Part shown: positions 1-9,130 of the stretch, piece by piece
Numbering within the stretch: the stretch's first letter is position 1
Layout of the letters: each line of letters opens with the position of its first letter
Origin: Roseiconus nitratireducens
GTDB lineage: Bacteria; Planctomycetota; Planctomycetia; Pirellulales; Pirellulaceae
Assembly: GCF_008629675.1 (NCBI RefSeq)
Contig: NZ_VWOX01000001.1
Coordinates: 124,001-188,000 of the forward strand
Length of the DNA: 64,000 nucleotides
Direction of reading: 5' to 3'
The notes under the pieces: model-generated
Databases searched by the model: none
Told to the model about the DNA's origin: nothing
What the model saw: the letters and a program-made list of their open reading frames with translations, nothing else
Made by a program: the position numbers and the translations under genes

Positions 1-109
1 TGATAGAGAAGTAAGTCTAAGCCGGGGTGTCGAGCTGTGATTCTGCTGGCGTCGAAATCAGATACTGCATCACCGCCGCACAGAATCTTCGCAACCGAGG
101 GCATCCGGA

Positions 110-580
110 CTATCTGTTGACGAATTCGTGCTCGTACATTGCCCAAACGATTTTGAGTAGTGCTCCCAATGCAAGAACTGACAGGGCGAGTTGGAGTTTT
201 CGTCGCCAAGCCATGAATTGCGATCGATGAAGCGTGGGAACGATGACAGCCAAAATAAATCCTCCCAGACCCCCGCAGACGGTCCCGGCAAAATCGCCAT
301 GTTCATGAAGATAACCCGTCAGCCATCCGATGAAAGAGAAGAAGGCGATGGCGAAAACGCCATAGGCAAACCCAATCTCCGGCGAGTCCACGTGGTCTGA
401 ATCGCCAACGCCTTGGAATCTGCGGAAAACAAGCACCATTCCGTTGGCTGCCGCAAACCCGGCGACACCTCCAATCGCACAGGCAACATCTTCCTGTTTG
501 CCGCCGTCTGCCCAGGCAAACAGCGTCGACGCTAGTGCGAATGCGCCAGTAATGCCCAGGACGAAGAACGACTGCTTCAT
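110..580 (-). CDS. Hypothetical multi-spanning membrane protein
   Basis: A small integral membrane protein of about 156 residues that I do not recognise. The chosen start is the internal ATG giving 'MKQSFFVLGITGAFALA', because a hydrophobic segment begins immediately there. The frame is open further upstream to 685, but those 35 residues are not membrane-like. Hydrophobic stretches that could span the membrane include the N-terminal 'SFFVLGITGAFALASTLFAW', a glycine/alanine-rich 'GGVAGFAAANGMVLVF', 'GVFAIAFFSFIGWLTGYL', 'GGLGGFILAVIVP' and a C-terminal 'LALSVLALGALLKIVWAMY', so four or five helices are likely. It lies first in a run of minus-strand orphan genes for small membrane or secreted proteins. 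No function can be inferred. Confidence 0.6.
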   Translation of the reverse strand: MKQSFFVLGITGAFALASTLFAWADGGKQEDVACAIGGVAGFAAANGMVLVFRRFQGVGDSDHVDSPEIGFAYGVFAIAFFSFIGWLTGYLHEHGDFAGTVCGGLGGFILAVIVPTLHRSQFMAWRRKLQLALSVLALGALLKIVWAMYEHEFVNR

Positions 581-708
581 TGCGTTGACTTCCACGAAGA
601 TTTCCGTTTCGCGGTAAAGCGAGGAATCACGGGGGACGAGGGTAGGAATCACAAGCAGACGAAGGAACCCCACCGTCACCTTCACGTGCGTTTCATCCTG
701 GGCCTAAT

Positions 709-1134
709 TCAGTACTTGGTGCGGTGCCAGGCGTTCCACTCGTCGATCACCTCGTCCGGAGTCTCGACCCACTTCTTCGCTGGATACACATAGAAACGAT
801 TTGGATCCGGTCGTTTTATTAACATGGGTCCGAAAACCAATCCGGGGGTCGAGCCCGCCCGGACCGCAAATTGTGAATTCGCCACGACAAAGGGTTGGCG
901 TGTTCTTGAGTTCGTGACAATCGTCAGATCGGCCGCAGAATTTAGATTGAAGTAAGAACGCACTTTACGGTCGCTGCGATCGGTTGATTCCGTCCACCTC
1001 AAGAAGCCGTCGCGAAGCCGGCGAAGTTGAACACGTTCAAGGTGAGATTGATACTTTCGATAGGCAAAGCATGACGCAGCAACGACAGCTGTCATCGCCA
1101 AGATCGTCTTCAAGCCAAACCGAAATCTTCGCAT
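709..1134 (-). CDS. Hypothetical membrane-anchored protein with planctomycete N-terminal anchor
   Basis: A protein of about 141 residues with one N-terminal transmembrane helix followed by a soluble domain. The start chosen is the ATG giving 'MRRFRFGLKTILAMTAVVAA'. An N-terminus of this kind (R-F-x-L-K/R-T-I/L-L plus a hydrophobic stretch) is very common in planctomycete orphan proteins. The longer frame up to 1305 would add a 57-residue basic, proline-rich leader and overlap the next gene. The remaining part has a short charged helix (HLERVQLRRLRDGFLRW) and a beta-rich C-terminal half ending 'EVIDEWNAWHRTKY'. No catalytic motif is visible. It lies about 120 bp downstream of the FtsH-extracellular-like protein on the same strand. 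Confidence 0.6.
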   Translation of the reverse strand: MRRFRFGLKTILAMTAVVAASCFAYRKYQSHLERVQLRRLRDGFLRWTESTDRSDRKVRSYFNLNSAADLTIVTNSRTRQPFVVANSQFAVRAGSTPGLVFGPMLIKRPDPNRFYVYPAKKWVETPDEVIDEWNAWHRTKY

Positions 1135-1256
1135 CGTATCGGCACCTGGTTGGGGAACGGCGTTACCGAGGACGGAAAAAGGACTTTCTGATTTCCAGCG
1201 AGCAAGTGAGCGAGCAGGCCACTCTCCGGTCCGTCGTTTGGTTCTGCGATCTCCAC

Positions 1257-1697
1257 TTAGATTCTGCGGTTCCGGCGTTGTGCGATGATCACGCGACCGA
1301 TGCACCCCATGGCGACGATGAGTGCGGTCCCAAAACAGAGTATCCAGAGTGTGGGGGAGTCGTCGGCGACGGACCAGGGAACTCCGGCAGCTTCAAACTC
1401 GGATGTCAAAGTGAACTCCGGGTCGCTGACTCTCACCAGGCTCGCTTGCTGATTCTCTCCGATGGGAATCCACACTTTCGTGGTCAGATAGGCAAAGTTG
1501 TGATCGGAGTAATAAAAAGCCGACTCGATATTGTTCGCTTGCAACTGGTTCAACGCTCGTTGAGCCGGAATCGTTGGGGCGGAAGGGTATCGAGGCTTCG
1601 CAACGAAAAACAGTCCCGCGAACAAAACAATTGCAGCGAATGCGTGCCTGATTCCAAACTGCAGGCCTGTCGACTGCTTGCTGTCGTGGTCGCTCAT
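1257..1697 (-). CDS. Small two-helix membrane protein resembling the FtsH extracellular domain
   Basis: About 146 residues with a TM-loop-TM layout: helix one 'HAFAAIVLFAGLFFVA', an extracytoplasmic domain of about 80 residues, and helix two 'LWILCFGTALIVAMGCIG', ending in a basic tail. By eye the middle domain resembles the N-terminal extracellular domain of the FtsH protease. It has a helix 'RALNQLQANNIESAFYYS' matching the 'F...V....V....' start of that fold, a short beta region, 'VSDPEFTLTSEFEAAGVPW' corresponding to the 'DP.L...L...V' stretch, and the second helix directly after. The AAA and peptidase domains of FtsH are absent. The start at 'MSDHDSKQ' was preferred to the frame's first ATG at 1736. 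The resemblance is inference from pattern only; a stand-alone domain could modulate a membrane protease. Confidence 0.55.
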   Translation of the reverse strand: MSDHDSKQSTGLQFGIRHAFAAIVLFAGLFFVAKPRYPSAPTIPAQRALNQLQANNIESAFYYSDHNFAYLTTKVWIPIGENQQASLVRVSDPEFTLTSEFEAAGVPWSVADDSPTLWILCFGTALIVAMGCIGRVIIAQRRNRRI

Positions 1698-1774
1698 CGT
1701 CGAAAAATGCCCTCCCGATGCAACGTCCCGCTTCACCCACGACGGGTAGGGAATTCACCATTTCGATCCATCGA

Positions 1775-2158
1775 CTATTTCAACACTTCGACCTCGTGGA
1801 CGTTCATATACACCCACCAGCCCACTGGAAATGGCGAAGGGTTGTCTCTCGTGCCGCCAGAATGGTGTTCTGTACCGAGCTTACCTCGCACCCGCACACG
1901 GGCCGGAAGTTGTACCGATGCCAACGGTTTGGGATCGCGGCTGTGATCCGCACCGTAGAGTGCGCACTTCTGCCCGTCCAAGATCATGAGATAGTAGCGG
2001 TAAACAAATTTCGGGTGGACCTTCAGCTCTCCTTCGAGCGTCCACATCTTGTCGCCATTTTTTCCGGCGTCCTCATCCGAAGCGTGAAGGACACCACTGG
2101 CCAGCACGGATCCCGCAATCGCATTCGCAACAAGAGCACGACGATTCGGGTTTTTCAT
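1775..2158 (-). CDS. Hypothetical secreted protein
   Basis: About 128 residues starting at 'MKNPNRRALVANAIAGSVLA', which has basic residues followed by a hydrophobic stretch ending 'SGVLHASDED', so a cleavable signal peptide is likely. The mature part is beta-rich, with 'MWTLEGELKVHPKFVYRYYL', 'LASVQLPARVRVRGKLGTEHH' and 'WWVYMNVHEVEVLK'. The V-R-V-R-G-K-L-G stretch recalls OB-fold-like small domains found in planctomycete secreted orphans, but I cannot assign a family. The frame continues open to 2269, but the upstream part is cysteine/proline-rich and unlike coding sequence. It is co-oriented with its neighbours and separated from the next gene upstream by about 130 bp. Confidence 0.6.
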   Translation of the reverse strand: MKNPNRRALVANAIAGSVLASGVLHASDEDAGKNGDKMWTLEGELKVHPKFVYRYYLMILDGQKCALYGADHSRDPKPLASVQLPARVRVRGKLGTEHHSGGTRDNPSPFPVGWWVYMNVHEVEVLK

Positions 2159-2290
2159 GGTTCGCCTTCCTGCGTTGGCGGAAGGGCAGGAGCCAGCGCA
2201 ACAGCGGTCACCGGGGCCGCGCTGAAGACCTGCCACTTCAACAGCATCAATTGGCGGCCTCGGTTGCAACTTGGTTCATCGCCGATTGCG

Positions 2291-2641
2291 CTATTTTTTA
2301 GAACGCATCGATTCAAAAAGATCAACAATCCTGTCGTGATTCTGAGTGCTTGTTGATATCACGAGAGAAGCGTTTTTCGGGTAGGGGGCCATCGTTGAAT
2401 CGCCGCTCTCACCTTCCCAGTCCGATGGGGTCACGGACGCCTGGATCAGTCGCATCAGTACCGATGGATCGAACTTCTTATCTGAAGTCCACACGGGAAA
2501 ATCACTCACCAGGTAAACTCTGGTCGAAATCGTCTTGGCCTTCTCTGTCCCGCTATCCGCAGCAAGGGAGGCTCGCTGAGTTGCGAAAACCGCCAGACCG
2601 AATACCAGAATGACCGACGAGAGAGTAGCAGGCAGTCTCAT
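2291..2641 (-). CDS. Small periplasmic protein with secretin-N-like domain
   Basis: A 116-residue protein with a signal peptide (MRLPATLSSVILVFGLAVFA, cleavage probable after 'SLAA'). The mature part reads 'TRVYLVSDFPVW', 'DPSVLMRLIQASVTPSDW' and 'NASLVISTSTQNHDRIVDLF', ending 'ESMRSKK'. This is the pattern of a short planctomycete module in which Y-x-[VL]-[SD]-D-x-P is followed by a 'D...L..LI...V.P.SW' helix and a closing 'SLVI..T...H..I..LLE.LR' unit, akin to secretin N-domains and their stand-alone copies. Here the module makes up the whole protein. The function is unknown; a periplasmic partner-binding role is inference. Confidence 0.65.
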   Translation of the reverse strand: MRLPATLSSVILVFGLAVFATQRASLAADSGTEKAKTISTRVYLVSDFPVWTSDKKFDPSVLMRLIQASVTPSDWEGESGDSTMAPYPKNASLVISTSTQNHDRIVDLFESMRSKK

Positions 2642-3047
2642 GATTCAATCCTTCGTTTGAAGTTGAGAAAGTGATTCAGCGGTCAGGGTATCTGATCACC
2701 CGACTGGGGCCAACACTGATCAGCCGACGAACGTTGGGTGTTTAGCTGGCAGGCATTGATAGGAATGCTGTGCCGCGTCCGGTTGCAGGCCATGGCGATG
2801 CGTCAAGTTTGCCAGGGGCCTACGACGGCATTCGAGGAGCGTCACCCAATCTCAGCGACAACGCGTCAACTATTCCGGTCTCGGTAGCGATTGATCTGCT
2901 CGAATGGAAACGACGTCGAAGTGATCAAAGCGTTTTGCTCATCGAGAATTTATGGACGGCTGTCGCGGGGGCCAGCGGAACTACAGAAGAACCGTTGATG
3001 TGCCGTCGTCGAAGCACCCCGATCGCGTGCTTCAGTTGGTGTGTTGG
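2642..3047. other. Intergenic region, nothing recognised
   Basis: About 400 bp between two minus-strand genes. A plus-strand open frame crosses it, but the translation is compositionally unlike a protein and shows no motif. No tRNA, repeat or clear hairpin was seen. It presumably holds the promoter for the gene ending at 2291. Confidence 0.4.
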
Positions 3048-3365
3048 TTATCGCTTTTCCTCATTGGCACGCTGCGAGCTCAGCTGTTCCAACGAGTCGT
3101 CGGACTGTTTACTTAAGCAATCCTCGCTCACGTATCGTAGTTTCGCGGCGACCACCTTGTCGCATGACGAGCAGTGCACGGCGAGGCGCTTTCCATAAGC
3201 TACAGCACCCCAACGAATTCCTCCGACACTCCAGACTGACCGTTCCGACGCGCATTTCGTGCATTGAATCATCCATCGTTCGGAAGAATCGCGGATTGCT
3301 TCGTACCAAGTCGTCGGCAGTATCGCACGCGCAAGTTGCTGTGTTTTTGACAGGTTCATCTCCAT
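3048..3365 (-). CDS. Hypothetical zinc-ribbon protein
   Basis: A 105-residue soluble protein with two cysteine pairs, 'CTKC' (about residues 35-38) and 'CSSC' (about 65-68), separated by about 26 residues. This is a classic zinc-ribbon spacing. Between them lies 'SVWSVGGIRWGAVAYGKR', a beta-hairpin type connection with a G-G-I-R turn. The N-terminal helix 'QLARAILPTTWYEAIRDSSERW' is amphipathic. The C-terminal tail is polar. Proteins of this small two-CxxC class recur in planctomycetes next to house-keeping genes, but no role is established. The start is the first ATG of 'ATGGAGATG'; the second ATG two codons later is equally possible. There are no obvious operon partners. Confidence 0.65.
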   Translation of the reverse strand: MEMNLSKTQQLARAILPTTWYEAIRDSSERWMIQCTKCASERSVWSVGGIRWGAVAYGKRLAVHCSSCDKVVAAKLRYVSEDCLSKQSDDSLEQLSSQRANEEKR

Positions 3366-3491
3366 GTACCGCGAAAGGGAGGATTGGGTTCCATGGCAGA
3401 GGCACGAAATGCTGAATAGTTGGGCGCTGAGATCGCCGAGGTCGACGGGTTATCGGTCGGGATCAGCGGGCGGCGGCGCACGATCTTCACC

Positions 3492-4013
<522 letters not shown>

Positions 4014-4430
4014 CAGGGCTGATTCCGATTACGAGTACGAGCACCGTCGCTGCGCAACTGAGCACGAGCACGAGACTGGCTCGTCGCCAGAACTTATTGC
4101 GCACCGGAGACGAAGGGTGATCGGTGGGTGGAAGGGCGTACTTGCCTTTCTGGACCTTCGGTCGGCTGGGGGAACCCCCGTTTGTTCTCGCCGCTCCCTC
4201 GGTGCTCTTGCGGCGCGGTAAGACTCCACGCAACCGGGTCATTCTCACCGATGGCTTTTGCGGCGTCAAATTTTCCCTCCTCGCCCGGTGGGAAACCTGT
4301 CTCGTCCAACCTTCAATCCGCCGGCAATCCGGCTACAGCGTCACTCGCGGTCCGATCTTGGTTCGATGTTTTGCCGCGAATTGTGCGAAGCGGACGGCGG
4401 AGAACGGTCCGCCGCCGCGCGAACGGTCTG
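4014..4430. other. Intergenic region with remnant repeat words
   Basis: About 415 bp between the four-helix-bundle gene and the M3 peptidase gene. At 4030-4080 there are scattered GAGCAC/GAGTAC words related to the microsatellite in the neighbouring gene. Several short open frames overlap here on both strands, but none has a plausible protein composition. No hairpin terminator with a T-run was seen. Confidence 0.35.
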
Positions 4431-6584
4431 TCACTGGAAGCCGCGTTTTCGCAGCAGCGCCGAGGTGTCGACGTCGCGTCCCCGAAAGGCACGGAATCCG
4501 TCCGCCGGATCGATCGTGTCGCCGACGCTGAACACATTCTCGTGCAGGCTCTTGGCAAGCTGGGGGTCGTAGAACGATCCGGCCTGCTCAAACGCTTCGG
4601 CTGCGTCGGCGGTCAATGCGTCCGCCCACAGGTAACTGTAGTAACCAGCCGAATAGCTGTCGCTGCTGAAGATATGGGAAAAGTGGGGCGTTCGGTGACG
4701 CATCGGCAGTTCGTTGGGCATCCCGATTTGCTGCAACGTTTCCTTCTCGAACTGGTCCGGATCGATCCGCTCGCGGTCACTGGTGTGGAGCTTCATGTCC
4801 ACGATCGCGCTGGCCAGGTATTCCACCGTCGCGAAGCCCTGATTGAACTTGGAAGCGTTCTTGATCTTGTCGATCAATTCTTGCGGAAGCGGCTTCCCCG
4901 TTTGGTAATGCACGCAGAACTGTTGCATCACCTCCGGGGTGTCCAGCCAGTGCTCCAACAGTTGGGAAGGGAATTCGACGTAGTCGCGAGGGACCGACGT
5001 TCCGGCTTGGGACGGATACGTCACGTCGGAACACAACCCGTGCAGGGCGTGGCCGAATTCATGAAACAGCGTCACCGCGTCGTCCCAAGAGATCAGCACC
5101 GTTTCGCCGTCACCGCCGGGAATGAAGTTGCTGTTATTGGAGACGATGGGGGTGATGGGGTGATCGATGTTCTCTTGGACACGGTACGCGGTCATCCAGG
5201 CACCGCTGCGCTTGCCGTCGCGGGCGTAGGGATCAAAGTACCACAAGCCGACGTCATTGCCCTGACGATCCAGCACTCGCCAAACGCGAACGTCGGGGTG
5301 GAACACCGGCACGTCCGTCACCGGTTCGAACGACAACCCGAACAGTTCACCGGCGACAAAGAACATTCCCTCGCGAAGCTTTTCCAGTTGCAGGTACGGC
5401 TTGACCTCGCCAAAGTCCAGATCGTACTTGTCCTTGCGAACTTTTTCCGCGTAGTAACGGTAGTCCCAAGGCTCAATCGTGATCGCGTCGTCACCAGACA
5501 ATTCCGCGTCCGCAATTTTCTGCATGTCGGCGACTTCTTCGTGGACCCGCTGGACGGCTTTCGGCCAGACCTTTTGCATCAATTCCATGGTTGCTTCGGG
5601 CGTCTTCGCCATCGAAGACTCCAGCCGCCAATGCGCATGCGTTGGATAACCGAGCAGCTTTGCACGCTCACGGCGCAGGCTCAGGATCTCCGTGATCAAT
5701 TCATTGTTGTCGTGTTCGTCACCGTTGTCACAGCGGTTGTAGTAGGTCCGCCAAACCTTTTCTCGCAGCGGACGGTTCTCGGAGTAGGTCAAGAACGGGT
5801 CCATCGAGGAACGCGTGTTGGTGACCGCCCACGCATCGGGTTTGCCCCGCTCGGCAGCGGCGCGCTTCATGGCGGCCTTCACGCTGTCGGGCAAGCCGGC
5901 GAGATCCGATTCGTTTTCGATCCAAGTGACGAACCGCTTTTCGTCTTCCAAAACGTTTTGGCTGAAGTCCGTGAACAGTCGCGCCAGTTGGGCATTGATC
6001 TGTGACAAGCGAGCTTTCTGGCTGTCGTCCAGCATGGCTCCTTGGCGGACAAACGTTTTGTAAAGGTCATCAACGAGACGCTGCTGGGCTGTGGTCAGGG
6101 AATCCTTTTCGTCACTCTCGTAGATGGCTTTCAATCGGGCGAACAGTTTGTCGTTCTGGTAGATGCGGTCCGAGTGTGCCGACAGTTTGGGCGCGACCAC
6201 CCGTTCGATATCGGGAATTGATCCGAGATTCAAATTGGAGGTGTAGACGCCAAAAATGGCATCCAGTCGATCCAGCGCCGCGCCGGCTTGTTCCATCGCG
6301 ACAACGGTGTTCTCGAACGTGGGCGGTTTCGGGTTCTCGGCGATGGTATCGATTTCGTCTTCGGCGGACGCGATCGCCGAATCGAAGGCGGCGACGAATT
6401 CATCGGGACGGACCTGGTTCCAAGGCGGAACGCCCTGGTAGGGACCCGTCCAGGGCTTCAGTAAAACAGAATCGTTCATGTTGCTTTGCTCCGTGCGAGA
6501 GTTGTTTTGATCGGTCTGTGCCAAAAGCTGATTGCCCAGTGGGGCGAAACAGACCACGACGGCCATGAATATTCGATGTTTCAT
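4431..6584 (-). CDS. Secreted M3-family oligopeptidase (oligopeptidase A / Dcp type)
   Basis: A zinc metallopeptidase of the thimet oligopeptidase family (M3), which hydrolyses short peptides. About 717 residues from the chosen ATG, the usual length for Dcp/OpdA. The zinc motif HEFGH lies near residue 508, followed by the usual 'HGLCSDV', and the third ligand region 'DYVEFPSQLLEHW' is intact. The N-terminus of the mature protein ('LLKPWTGPYQGVPPWNQV', then 'ENPKPPTFENTVVAME') is typical of the peptidyl-dipeptidase branch. A signal peptide (MKHRIFMAVVVCFAPLGNQL, then LLAQ) points to export to the periplasm, unlike the cytoplasmic E. coli enzymes. The frame's first ATG at 6629 would bury this signal, so 6584 is preferred. 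It is apparently monocistronic. Confidence 0.93.
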   Translation of the reverse strand: MKHRIFMAVVVCFAPLGNQLLAQTDQNNSRTEQSNMNDSVLLKPWTGPYQGVPPWNQVRPDEFVAAFDSAIASAEDEIDTIAENPKPPTFENTVVAMEQAGAALDRLDAIFGVYTSNLNLGSIPDIERVVAPKLSAHSDRIYQNDKLFARLKAIYESDEKDSLTTAQQRLVDDLYKTFVRQGAMLDDSQKARLSQINAQLARLFTDFSQNVLEDEKRFVTWIENESDLAGLPDSVKAAMKRAAAERGKPDAWAVTNTRSSMDPFLTYSENRPLREKVWRTYYNRCDNGDEHDNNELITEILSLRRERAKLLGYPTHAHWRLESSMAKTPEATMELMQKVWPKAVQRVHEEVADMQKIADAELSGDDAITIEPWDYRYYAEKVRKDKYDLDFGEVKPYLQLEKLREGMFFVAGELFGLSFEPVTDVPVFHPDVRVWRVLDRQGNDVGLWYFDPYARDGKRSGAWMTAYRVQENIDHPITPIVSNNSNFIPGGDGETVLISWDDAVTLFHEFGHALHGLCSDVTYPSQAGTSVPRDYVEFPSQLLEHWLDTPEVMQQFCVHYQTGKPLPQELIDKIKNASKFNQGFATVEYLASAIVDMKLHTSDRERIDPDQFEKETLQQIGMPNELPMRHRTPHFSHIFSSDSYSAGYYSYLWADALTADAAEAFEQAGSFYDPQLAKSLHENVFSVGDTIDPADGFRAFRGRDVDTSALLRKRGFQ

Positions 6585-6848
6585 CGGATTCTTGTTCGAG
6601 GCGAAGGTGATGGACGGGCTTGCGTGCATGCCGCTGGAAAGGTTCGTTCGGGGCTGTCAACGTTGCGCGAGGCCTGTCAACGTCGCGCGGCGTGGGGCAA
6701 GTGTACCGCACGCAAAGGGTTGGACGCAGTCTATGGGACGCGGCGAAGGGGGCGGCGCCCCGGCGGTGCCGACAAAGCGCGGGCGTTCTCGTCTCGGTCG
6801 GCCGTCGTGCATTCGTGGCGACGACCGCGACCGCGGCCGGCGAATCGG

Positions 6849-8555
6849 CTACAGCGGGAAATGATCCGGCTTCGCGTACAGCGGCAGGAAGCGGTAATAC
6901 ACCTCCAACGTCAGCGTGCACATCGCGGTCGTGTACAGTCGGCCGCCGACGTCCCCCCAGCGGTCCTTGAAGTGCCAGCTGCCGGCTTCGTGTCCCTCCG
7001 TCGCTTGAGTACGCACCAGGTGGTCGCGAAGTTCTGTGTTCCACCGATCCCAATCGCGATGTCGCCAGTGGTGCAGTGCCAGTGTCGCGTAGTAATCGTG
7101 GTAGACATTGGTCCGTGTCGGGCCGTCCGCCGCGAGTTTGTCGATCGCCTGGTCAAAGGACGTGTTTCCGGGCGTTTGACCCAAATACATCAACAACGTC
7201 AGCGCGATCGCCGTCGTGGTTGGTTGGGCTTCCGGTTCCCGGTAGCCGAAGGCGTAGGCGGGTGACTCTCGCACACTCATCAAGAACCCCTTGGCCTTGT
7301 CAAACGTGTCGCTACGCATTTGGATCCCGGCCTTGCGGGCGGTCATCAGCGAAAGCACCTGCCATCCGGTGATCGTGGTGTCACCGGGGCTGCCCGGTGC
7401 GTAACCCCATGAGCCGCCGGGATGCTGCGCGATGCTGGTGAAATAGGCTCCACGGTCAACATGATGCAGCAGGTCTGAATCGTAGTCGTCACCGCGACGC
7501 GTCATCCCCAACAGTTCGGACATGGCCAGCATGGCAATCCCGTGACCGTACATGCTGCCACTCTGTTGCCAATCAAAGCCGTTCTCGGTTTCGATCGCCG
7601 CACTTTTCAGGTAGTACCAGCCGCGTTGCACGGTTTCCTGATAGGGACCGCTTTCGGTCGTGTACCCGGCGCCCAGAAAAGCCAACATGGCCAAGCCCGT
7701 CGCTGCGGTCGCGGGGGTGGGCGTGTTCTCGTTTTTTGGCTTGCCGTGCGAGCAACGGCCGTCGCAGGGCGACAGTTCCAAATCAAACGACCACGACCCG
7801 TCATCGCGCTGATGGGCGGCCAGCCAACGCAGCGCATTCTCGACGGCCGTCTCGCTTTCCGCGGTCGCGCCGAACAGATCGCCGTACTTCTTTCGACCTT
7901 CCGGTGTGCGAGAAGACATTCCGCCACCGCCCAAGAACGACTGACGGATGGAATCGGAGGTCGTGCCGCCCGACTGCAGTTCCGCCAGCAGCGAGGCAGG
8001 AACCGGGTCGGTCATCTGCGGGACCGGTGCTTTGGCGGTGGCCAAGTTTGCCGACTGTTGAATGACTTCGACTTGGATCGGCTGTTCGGTCGATTGGCCG
8101 TCACCGCGTTTGGGCTGCGGATCATCCGCGATGCTTTGAAACGTCGATTCGACCGAGTGGTCGGTCAGCGCCCCGTCGATGGCGACGCCTTGCTGGTTCC
8201 CGTGCAAGCGGTAGGTCAGCAAAGCCAGCGCGATTAAAACCGCCAAGTGCAAGATCAAGCTGGCCAGCCAGGACGAGACGCGGATGGAATCCAGCGAAGC
8301 GAACAGCGAACGTCGTTGTTTGGGACCAGCGTCCGAGGGCCGCGAATCGACAGCGGAGTCGCCGGAGCTTGGGGCGTCGGCGTTTTGATCGCTGGGCAGG
8401 GGGGACGCCGTTGCCCGCGGCGGGCCTTCCGGTGGAACCGAGTTGGGTGCCGCGGCGCCGGATGCCTGGGCCGACCGAGCGATCGGGTCGTCAGCTCGGG
8501 CGGCGCCGCCACGCCAACGCGCGTGCGGAACGGTCGAATCGGATTTGCGGGTCAC
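6849..8555 (-). CDS. Membrane-anchored prenyltransferase/squalene-cyclase-like toroid protein
   Basis: A 568-residue protein with a GTG start. Residues 1-80 are a proline/alanine-rich cytoplasmic segment, followed by one transmembrane helix ('WLASLILHLAVLIALALLTY') and a linker. From about residue 240 there are repeated alpha-alpha toroid units of the squalene-cyclase/prenyltransferase-repeat fold, for example 'ALRWLAAHQRDDGSWSF', 'GWYYLKSA', 'GGSWGYAPGSPGDTTITGW' and 'AGSWHFKDRWGDVGGRLYTT'. The Q-x-D-G-S-W words are the QW-like signature. A DxDD cyclase motif is not evident, so terpene cyclisation is unlikely. In planctomycetes such proteins are numerous and of unknown extracytoplasmic function. 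It lies about 105 bp downstream of the oxidase subunit IV gene on the same strand, so read-through is possible. Confidence 0.75.
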   Translation of the reverse strand: MTRKSDSTVPHARWRGGAARADDPIARSAQASGAAAPNSVPPEGPPRATASPLPSDQNADAPSSGDSAVDSRPSDAGPKQRRSLFASLDSIRVSSWLASLILHLAVLIALALLTYRLHGNQQGVAIDGALTDHSVESTFQSIADDPQPKRGDGQSTEQPIQVEVIQQSANLATAKAPVPQMTDPVPASLLAELQSGGTTSDSIRQSFLGGGGMSSRTPEGRKKYGDLFGATAESETAVENALRWLAAHQRDDGSWSFDLELSPCDGRCSHGKPKNENTPTPATAATGLAMLAFLGAGYTTESGPYQETVQRGWYYLKSAAIETENGFDWQQSGSMYGHGIAMLAMSELLGMTRRGDDYDSDLLHHVDRGAYFTSIAQHPGGSWGYAPGSPGDTTITGWQVLSLMTARKAGIQMRSDTFDKAKGFLMSVRESPAYAFGYREPEAQPTTTAIALTLLMYLGQTPGNTSFDQAIDKLAADGPTRTNVYHDYYATLALHHWRHRDWDRWNTELRDHLVRTQATEGHEAGSWHFKDRWGDVGGRLYTTAMCTLTLEVYYRFLPLYAKPDHFPL

Positions 8556-8660
8556 AACGGGCCGACGATGCGCGGAGAGGGACCGCCGTCGTCAAAAGGC
8601 GGCCGATCTACCAGTATAGCTTGCCGCTACGTCAGCCGTCTGTAGAGAAACCGCCGTCAG

Positions 8661-9056
8661 TCAGGTGCCCGCAGTGGTCATCGCGGCCGAAGTGGTTTCC
8701 GCCGGGGCCGTCACCACCGCATCGTCCATCACCGGGATGTCATCCTGGTTGGTCGCCCGGTTGTCGAACAGGGTGAACATGATGAACAACCCGACGAACA
8801 CGAAGGAGGACACGAAGCACAGGATGTTGAAGGGTTTGTCGAAAGCCAGGTGCATGAAGAATGCCGCCACCAGCAAACCTTTGATCGTCGCGATCGCCAT
8901 CACAATCAAGACGTCAAAACTGCCCAGATCGAAACTGGCCTGGGCGACGGTGATGATCGTCAAAAGGACCAGGATTAAAAACACCCCGAACAACAACGGC
9001 AGCGGTAGCGGGTGGGCGAAGTCGTAGCCTTCCGGTGAATTCTCGTGTGCCGACAT
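8661..9056 (-). CDS. ctaF: Cytochrome c oxidase subunit IV (caa3 type)
   Basis: A 131-residue membrane protein with three predicted helices ('PLLFGVFLILVLLTIITVA', 'LIVMAIATIKGLLVAAFFMH', 'ILCFVSSFVFVGLFIMFTLF'). The 'A.IK..LV..FFMHL' sequence in helix two is diagnostic of the bacterial COX4-pro family, small subunits of caa3 and bo3 oxidases. A C-terminal tail rich in Ala and Thr follows. It is the last gene of the oxidase block, 75 bp downstream of subunit III, and would complete a four-subunit oxidase. Subunit IV is non-catalytic and probably stabilises the complex. Confidence 0.88.
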   Translation of the reverse strand: MSAHENSPEGYDFAHPLPLPLLFGVFLILVLLTIITVAQASFDLGSFDVLIVMAIATIKGLLVAAFFMHLAFDKPFNILCFVSSFVFVGLFIMFTLFDNRATNQDDIPVMDDAVVTAPAETTSAAMTTAGT

Positions 9057-9130
9057 GGCGAGTTCTTTCTTTGTCAGGAATTCGAGTAAAAGCCCGCGGG
9101 GGGCGTCGTCCGTTCAGTCGCGAGCGAGGG

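Noticed and set aside
2770..3198. 142-residue plus-strand frame
   Set aside because: Antisense partly to the zinc-ribbon gene, no motif, and composition not protein-like.
4128..6005. 625-residue open frame on the plus strand
   Set aside because: It lies antisense to the M3 peptidase gene, which has an intact zinc motif, signal peptide and family length; the plus-strand translation has no recognisable motif.
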